Assembly (NCBI GenBank): GCA_019056595.1
Contig: CP036163.1
Span: forward strand, 4,859,400 to 4,923,399
DNA: 64,000 nucleotides
Direction of reading: 5' to 3'
Source: Pectobacterium atrosepticum
GTDB taxonomy: Bacteria > Pseudomonadota > Gammaproteobacteria > Enterobacterales > Enterobacteriaceae
Position numbers and translations under genes: made by a program. Below are positions 59,609 to 64,000 of this stretch, piece after piece (the first letter of the stretch is position 1; every line of letters begins with the position of its first letter). Below the pieces are notes generated by a model. That model was not told the origin of the DNA. It made no database searches and saw nothing but the letters and a program-made list of their open reading frames with translations.

Positions 59609-60454
59609 ATGAAATTGACGCATTCTGTTCGCGCCGCGCTGGGCATCACGCTGTTTGCTGCCGGTATGCAACTTGCTATGGCCAGCAGCGATCCGCAGAC
59701 GATCACGTTTGGCGTGGCACCGGGGCCGTATGGCGATATGGTGAATCTGGCGATTAAACCTGAGTTGGTGAAAAAAGGCTACAAGGTCGTCGTGCGTGAG
59801 TTCAGTGATTACGTTCAACCCAATTTGGCACTGGCCAACGGCAGCATCGACGCCAACCTCTTCCAGCATACGTTGTATCTGGAGAAATTTGCCGCCGATA
59901 AAGGGTTAAAAATTTCTCCACTCATCGTGGTACCGACGGCCAGCATGGGCTTCTATTCGAAGAAAATCACATCGCTGGATGAACTGAAAAAAGGGGACGT
60001 AATTACGCTCTCTAACGACGCAACCAATCTGGCGCGTGGCCTGCGTTTCCTGCAATCAATGGGCTTGATTACGATTAAGGCCGACATTGATCCAACCAAG
60101 GCTTCCGAGAAAGATATTCTTGAAAACCCACGCGGGTTAGTTTTCAAACCGATGGAAGCGGCACAGCTGCCTCGTACGCTGGATAGCGTGGCGGCGTCGC
60201 TGGTGAACGGTAATTTTGCGCTGGCATCGGGCATGAAACTGTCATCGGCCATCAAGCTGGAAACGCTGGATGAAAATCTGAAGAATATTATTGCTGTGCG
60301 TACCGACGATCTCGATAAGCCATTCGTGAAAGACACAAAAGCGATCGTAGAATCACCTGCGTATGCCGCTGTGATCAACGATCCGGCGTTGATGTATAGC
60401 CAATTCCAGAAACCTGAGTGGATGCAGGCGAAAACGCCAGCGCCCGCACAGTAA
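59609..60454 (+). CDS. MetQ/NlpA-family substrate-binding protein (second MetNIQ-type system)
   Basis: This periplasmic binding protein (281 residues) of the NlpA/MetQ family captures methionine or a related compound. It has a Sec signal peptide (cleavage likely at AMA-SSD, about residue 25) and family motifs TFGVAPGPYGDMV, REFSDYVQPN and ANLFQHTLYLEKFA, then ITLSNDATNLARGLR. There is no lipobox Cys, so it should be soluble, unlike E. coli MetQ. It starts a plus-strand operon with MetN-like and MetI-like genes, with an intrinsic terminator in between. Confidence 0.88.
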   Translation: MKLTHSVRAALGITLFAAGMQLAMASSDPQTITFGVAPGPYGDMVNLAIKPELVKKGYKVVVREFSDYVQPNLALANGSIDANLFQHTLYLEKFAADKGLKISPLIVVPTASMGFYSKKITSLDELKKGDVITLSNDATNLARGLRFLQSMGLITIKADIDPTKASEKDILENPRGLVFKPMEAAQLPRTLDSVAASLVNGNFALASGMKLSSAIKLETLDENLKNIIAVRTDDLDKPFVKDTKAIVESPAYAAVINDPALMYSQFQKPEWMQAKTPAPAQ

Positions 60455-60480
60455 GCGTTAAGCTGCACCGAATACGATTT

Positions 60481-60510
60481 GGCCGGTCTATGACCGGCTT
60501 TCTTCTTTTC
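60481..60510 (+). terminator. intra-operon terminator after the MetQ-like gene
   Basis: The stem GCCGGTC-TAT-GACCGGC at 60482-60498 is followed by a T-rich tract (TTTCTTCTTTT). It lies between the binding-protein gene and the ATPase gene, so it probably reduces expression of the transporter subunits relative to the binding protein. Confidence 0.75.
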
Positions 60511-60535
60511 CGCTCAGGCTAGGAGTTTGCGGATA

Positions 60536-61552
60536 ATGATTCAGTTAGAAGGGGTAAGCGTTGACTTCTCACAAGGGAAGCAACCATCAAATCTCGCGGT
60601 AGACAACGTGTCGCTGCACATCCAGCGCGGAGAGGTTTACGGGATTGTCGGCACCAGCGGTGCGGGGAAAAGTACGCTGCTGCGAACCATCAACCTCTTG
60701 CAGCGACCGACCTCCGGCCGTGTGCTTGTTAATGGCGTGCTTATCAGCAAATTAGCAGGGCAGCCACTGCGGGAACAGCGGCAAAAAATCGGCATGATAT
60801 TTCAGCATTTCAACCTGATGCAGACGCGTACTGTGACAGAAAACGTCGCCTTCAGCCTGAAGGCTGCGGGAAAATCGAATGCAGAAATCACTCTGCGCGT
60901 GCCGGAAATTCTGAGTCTGGTCGGTTTGTCGGATAAAGCGTCGTCTTACCCGGCACAGCTCAGCGGCGGTCAGAAACAGCGAGTGGGCATCGCCAGAGCG
61001 ATTGCCAACGATCCTGAAGTGTTGCTGTGCGATGAGCCGACTTCGGCGCTCGATTTGGAAACGTCAGCCGCCATTCTGGCGCTGCTGAAAGAGATTAACG
61101 AGAAATTGGGCATTACCATCGTGCTGATTTCCCATGAGATGAGCGTGATTAAGGCCGTCTGCGATCGGGTCGCGGTGATGACGGGCGGTCGGGTTGTGGA
61201 AGAGGGCGATGTTTTCGATATCTTTGCTACGCCGCAGCACGCGTTTACCCGCCAACTGGTGTCCCATACGCTCGATCTCGCATTGCCGCCTCGTTTACTG
61301 GAAGATTTGCAGGGCACATTGTTGAAGATTCTGTTCGTCGGTGAATCCGCCGAGCAACCGGTGTTGTCGGACGTGGCGACGCGCTTTGGCGTGTCCGTCA
61401 ATATCCTGCACGGTAAGATCGAATACATCGGCAACCGTGCGCTAGGCATACTCGTGGCGCTCTTGACTCATCCATCTGACCCTGAAAAAGTGGCGGAAGC
61501 GGTGGAACATATTCAGGTAAGAACGGCGAACGTGGAGGTGTTACATGGCTGA
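60536..61552 (+). CDS. MetN-like ABC ATPase with NIL regulatory domain
   Basis: This is the ATPase of a methionine-type uptake transporter (about 338 residues). It has Walker A GTSGAGKSTLL, signature QLSGGQKQRVGIARAI and Walker B VLLCDEPTSALD. A C-terminal NIL domain (about 265-338, ending VRTANVEVLHG) is present; NIL domains bind methionine and give trans-inhibition. ATG 60536 has AGGAG ten bases upstream. It overlaps the permease gene by eight bases. E. coli metNIQ lies elsewhere (by gmhB), so this is likely a paralogue. Confidence 0.9.
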   Translation: MIQLEGVSVDFSQGKQPSNLAVDNVSLHIQRGEVYGIVGTSGAGKSTLLRTINLLQRPTSGRVLVNGVLISKLAGQPLREQRQKIGMIFQHFNLMQTRTVTENVAFSLKAAGKSNAEITLRVPEILSLVGLSDKASSYPAQLSGGQKQRVGIARAIANDPEVLLCDEPTSALDLETSAAILALLKEINEKLGITIVLISHEMSVIKAVCDRVAVMTGGRVVEEGDVFDIFATPQHAFTRQLVSHTLDLALPPRLLEDLQGTLLKILFVGESAEQPVLSDVATRFGVSVNILHGKIEYIGNRALGILVALLTHPSDPEKVAEAVEHIQVRTANVEVLHG

Positions 61553-62204
61553 TTTATGGATCGATCTGATCGCGGCGTTCGGTGAAACATTCCAGATGGT
61601 GGGTATTTCCACGCTGTTTGCCGTGATCGGTGGTTTACCGCTGGGGCTACTGATTTACGTTACGGACAGGAATCTGTTCTGGCAAAACCGCGCCGTTTAT
61701 CTGTTTGGCACCGTGTTGGTGAACATCATCCGTTCTATTCCTTTCGTTATTCTGCTGGTGTTGCTGCTGCCGCTTACGCAGATTCTGTTGGGCAATACCA
61801 TTGGACCTGTGGCGGCGGCGGTGCCGATGTCTGTCGCAGCGATTGCGTTTTATGCCCGTCTGGTGGATAGCGCACTGCGTGAGATCGATCCCGGCATCGT
61901 GGAAGCTGCCGAAGCTTTTGGTGCCAGTCCGATGCGTATTATCGGCACGGTGCTCTTGCCAGAGGCGAAAGCAGGGCTATTGCGTGGCCTGACGATTACG
62001 CTGGTGAGCCTCATCGGCTATTCGGCGATGGCAGGTATTGTCGGCGGCGGTGGCGTGGGCGACTTGGCGATCCGCTTCGGCTATTACCGTTATGAAACCG
62101 AGGTGATGGTGATTACCGTAATTGCACTGGTTATTCTGGTGCAGGTAGTGCAGACGCTGGGTGATGGGTTATCGAAGCGTGCAGATAAACGCGAACGGCG
62201 CTAG
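61545..62204 (+). CDS. MetI-like ABC permease
   Basis: This is an inner-membrane permease (219 residues, five hydrophobic segments) of the methionine uptake transporter family. The EAA loop is visible at DPGIVEAAEAFGASPMRI (about 113-130). The start overlaps the ATPase gene by eight bases. With the MetN- and MetQ-like genes it completes a full importer. The ligand may be methionine, its D-form or a sulfur analogue; this is not decided by sequence. Confidence 0.9.
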   Translation: MADLWIDLIAAFGETFQMVGISTLFAVIGGLPLGLLIYVTDRNLFWQNRAVYLFGTVLVNIIRSIPFVILLVLLLPLTQILLGNTIGPVAAAVPMSVAAIAFYARLVDSALREIDPGIVEAAEAFGASPMRIIGTVLLPEAKAGLLRGLTITLVSLIGYSAMAGIVGGGGVGDLAIRFGYYRYETEVMVITVIALVILVQVVQTLGDGLSKRADKRERR

Positions 62205-62217
62205 AGGCTAGGCTCAA

Positions 62218-62272
62218 GCACGAGGGGAGGCTGTACTGCCATGGCTCCTCGTGCCATTCTCTATTTTTTCTG
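62218..62272 (+). terminator. terminator of the MetNIQ-type operon
   Basis: GCACGAGGGGAG pairs with CTCCTCGTGC across about 17 bases. A T-rich tail (CTATTTTTTCTG) starts ten bases after the stem. It follows the permease stop by 14 bases. Confidence 0.7.
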
Positions 62273-62489
62273 ATTGTGTCTTGCCGCTAACATTTTCAGA
62301 TATTCCTTATTTCCCCTAAGTCCTTTCTTTATCTGCATTTTTTTAGAGGCTTTCATTTCTTTGACTATCTTTACAGAAAGGACGGTTTTCATCCAAGAGG
62401 TGACGCGTTACCTTTGTATGTTACTAAAGTTTTCAAAACATATTGAAAATTAATAATTTTTAACGACTGATGGATATTGCGGCGAACTC

Positions 62490-63695
62490 ATGAAAACAAC
62501 TCCTTTCCTGACCAAACTCACGTCTTTCTCTGTAGGTACGGTACTGCTTGTTGGTGCAGTGCCATTCACCTATGCGGAACAGTTGCCTGCCGTGCCGCAG
62601 ATTGATGCCAAGGCCTTTATCCTGATCGATCACGATAGCGGTAAAGTGCTAGCGGAGAGCAACGCCGATGAGCGCCTTGATCCCGCCAGCCTGACAAAAA
62701 TCATGGCGAGCTATGTGATTGGACAGGCGCTCAAATCCGGTAAAATTCGCCCGACGGATGAAGTCACGGTGGGAAAAGATGCCTGGGCAACCGGTAATCC
62801 GGCGCTACGCGGTTCGTCGCTGATGTTCCTTAAGCCAGGCGATCGCATCCCCGTTTCTGAGTTAAATAAAGGTATTGTCATTCAGTCAGGCAATGATGCC
62901 AGTATCGCTCTGGCGGATTACGTGGCGGGCAGTCAGGATTCGTTTGTCAGCCTGATGAACAATTATGCGAAGGCGCTTAACCTGACGAATACGCATTTCC
63001 TTACCGTGCACGGCCTTGATGCGCCGGGGCAGTACAGCACCGCGCGCGATATGGCGCTGTTAGGGCAGGCGCTGATTCGCGACGTGCCCGAAGAGTATGC
63101 ATTGCACAAAGAAAAAGAGTTCACCTTCAACAATATTCGTCAGCCTAACCGCAACCGTCTGCTATGGAGCACGAACCTGAACGTGGACGGCGTGAAAACT
63201 GGCCATACCAACGGGGCGGGGCACAATCTGGTGGCCTCGGCAACGGAAGGTAATATGCGCCTGATTTCCGTGGTGCTGGGGGCGCAAACGGATTCCATTC
63301 GTTTTCGTGAAAGCGAAAAACTACTCACATGGGGCTTCCGCTTTTTTGAAACGGTAACGCCTATCAAGTCGGATGCACCTTTTACTACGCAGCGGGTGTG
63401 GTTTGGCACAGAAAAAGAAGCGCGGCTTGGCGTTGCACAGAATGCTGCGCTGACCATTCCGAAAGGGCAAATGAAGAACCTGAAGGCTAGCTTCACGCTA
63501 AATCCGCCGCAGCTTTCCGCACCGTTAACCAAGAATCAGGTTGTCGGCACTATCGACTTCCAACTAGACGGTAAAAGCATCGGACAGCGCCAACTGGTGG
63601 CGATGGATGATATCCCCGAAGCCGGCTTCTTTAGCCGCCTCTGGGATACGGTGATGATGAAGGTGCAGCAGTGGTTCGGTGGGTTATTCGGTTAA
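62490..63695 (+). CDS. dacC: D-alanyl-D-alanine carboxypeptidase DacC (PBP6)
   Basis: DacC trims the terminal D-alanine of peptidoglycan pentapeptides in the periplasm. The 401-residue protein has a signal peptide (cut near TYAEQ, about residue 30). The SxxK Ser is in DPASLTKIM, followed by SGN in [10 protein letters not shown] and KTG in GVKTGHTNG. The C-terminal all-beta domain and an amphipathic membrane anchor ([19 protein letters not shown]) are present. It is convergent with deoR, sharing a stop palindrome. The position beside deoR fits dacC rather than dacA. Confidence 0.93.
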   Translation: MKTTPFLTKLTSFSVGTVLLVGAVPFTYAEQLPAVPQIDAKAFILIDHDSGKVLAESNADERLDPASLTKIMASYVIGQALKSGKIRPTDEVTVGKDAWATGNPALRGSSLMFLKPGDRIPVSELNKGIVIQSGNDASIALADYVAGSQDSFVSLMNNYAKALNLTNTHFLTVHGLDAPGQYSTARDMALLGQALIRDVPEEYALHKEKEFTFNNIRQPNRNRLLWSTNLNVDGVKTGHTNGAGHNLVASATEGNMRLISVVLGAQTDSIRFRESEKLLTWGFRFFETVTPIKSDAPFTTQRVWFGTEKEARLGVAQNAALTIPKGQMKNLKASFTLNPPQLSAPLTKNQVVGTIDFQLDGKSIGQRQLVAMDDIPEAGFFSRLWDTVMMKVQQWFGGLFG

Positions 63696-64000
63696 TTTCC
63701 GGGATGGATTAACTGAATGCCGTTGTTGGAGAAGTAGCGTAGGTAGGGTTCGCTCGGGGCGCTGTCGGAAATAACCGTATCAAACAGCGTCATCGGGCCG
63801 ATACAGGCGCGTTTGATCTGACCGAATTTACTGTTGTCTGCCACAATAATGATGCGCTGTGCAGTCGCCATCGCGCGTTGCTTCATGCCCAGCTCGGCAA
63901 AGTTAAAGCAGGTCGCGCCCGCGTTAAGTTCGATACCCGCCGCAGAGATAAAGGCTTTATTCGGACAAATGTTGTCTAGCTCACAGCGTTGATTGAGCGG
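63692..64000 (-). CDS. deoR: DeoR repressor, C-terminal part (cut by window end)
   Basis: This is the C-terminal ~102 residues of DeoR, the repressor of deoxyribonucleoside catabolism genes in E. coli. The frame is open past 64000, so the helix-turn-helix part lies outside. Visible parts of the sugar-phosphate-binding (DeoR C-terminal) domain include [22 protein letters not shown] and [13 protein letters not shown]. It terminates in the TTAA shared with the dacC stop (63692-63695). Confidence 0.85.
   Translation of the reverse strand, partial: PLNQRCELDNICPNKAFISAAGIELNAGATCFNFAELGMKQRAMATAQRIIIVADNSKFGQIKRACIGPMTLFDTVISDSAPSEPYLRYFSNNGIQLIHPGN

Overview
The window reads as chromosome from a soft-rot enterobacterium, most likely Pectobacterium. 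The core genes follow the Escherichia coli order block by block: rsuA-bcr-yejG-yejFEBA; mepS-lpxT-yeiR-yeiP-yeiW-setB-fruBKA-nfo-yeiH-yeiE-lysP-cirA; folE-yeiB-sanA; then rimO, yliI, gstB, dacC and deoR. Several intergenic regions carry ERIC-type palindromic repeats. The genus is inferred from gene content and remembered family sequences; no search was run.

Layout. 0.2-8.5 kb: 16S pseudouridine synthase, the Bcr efflux pump, yejG, and the microcin C/peptide importer YejABEF on the minus strand. 8.9-14 kb: murein endopeptidase MepS, lipid A phosphotransferase LpxT, the GTPase YeiR, the EF-P-like YeiP, YeiW and the SetB sugar exporter. 14.2-18 kb: the fructose PTS operon fruBKA with two Cra operators. 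18.3-27 kb: endonuclease IV, YeiH/YeiE, the lysine permease, a CirA-type TonB receptor with a possible Fur site, and a D-2-hydroxyacid dehydrogenase. 27.5-36 kb: a ribose-type ABC permease and ATPase without a binding protein, HcxA, a small KTSC protein, a GST, the formaldehyde detoxification pair frmA/fghA and a LysR regulator. 36.3-42.8 kb: a chemoreceptor behind a textbook sigma-28 promoter, then folE, yeiB, sanA and rimO.

The accessory region lies at about 43.1-57.5 kb, between rimO and yliI. In E. coli that interval holds only bssR. It starts with a repeat-truncated DUF2461 gene and A+T-rich DNA, followed by a 14-gene phenazine cluster, all on the plus strand and mostly overlapping or tightly spaced. 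The core is phzB, phzD, phzE, phzF and phzG, without phzA or phzC. It is followed by EhpF-like and EhpG-like proteins, an acyltransferase-fold protein, an adenylation-carrier didomain, a YhbP-like flavin-fold protein and a FAD oxidoreductase. An EhpR-like resistance protein and an SDR precede the core. This resembles the Pantoea agglomerans ehp cluster for D-alanylgriseoluteic acid. No methyltransferase, recognisable aromatic hydroxylase, exporter or regulator is visible, so the product may be a non-methoxylated aminoacyl ester of 6-hydroxymethylphenazine-1-carboxylate. A 116-residue gene of unknown function lies between phzE and phzF.

The right end (57.6-64 kb) returns to core order with yliI and gstB, a second MetNIQ-type transporter operon inserted before dacC, then dacC, and deoR cut by the window edge.
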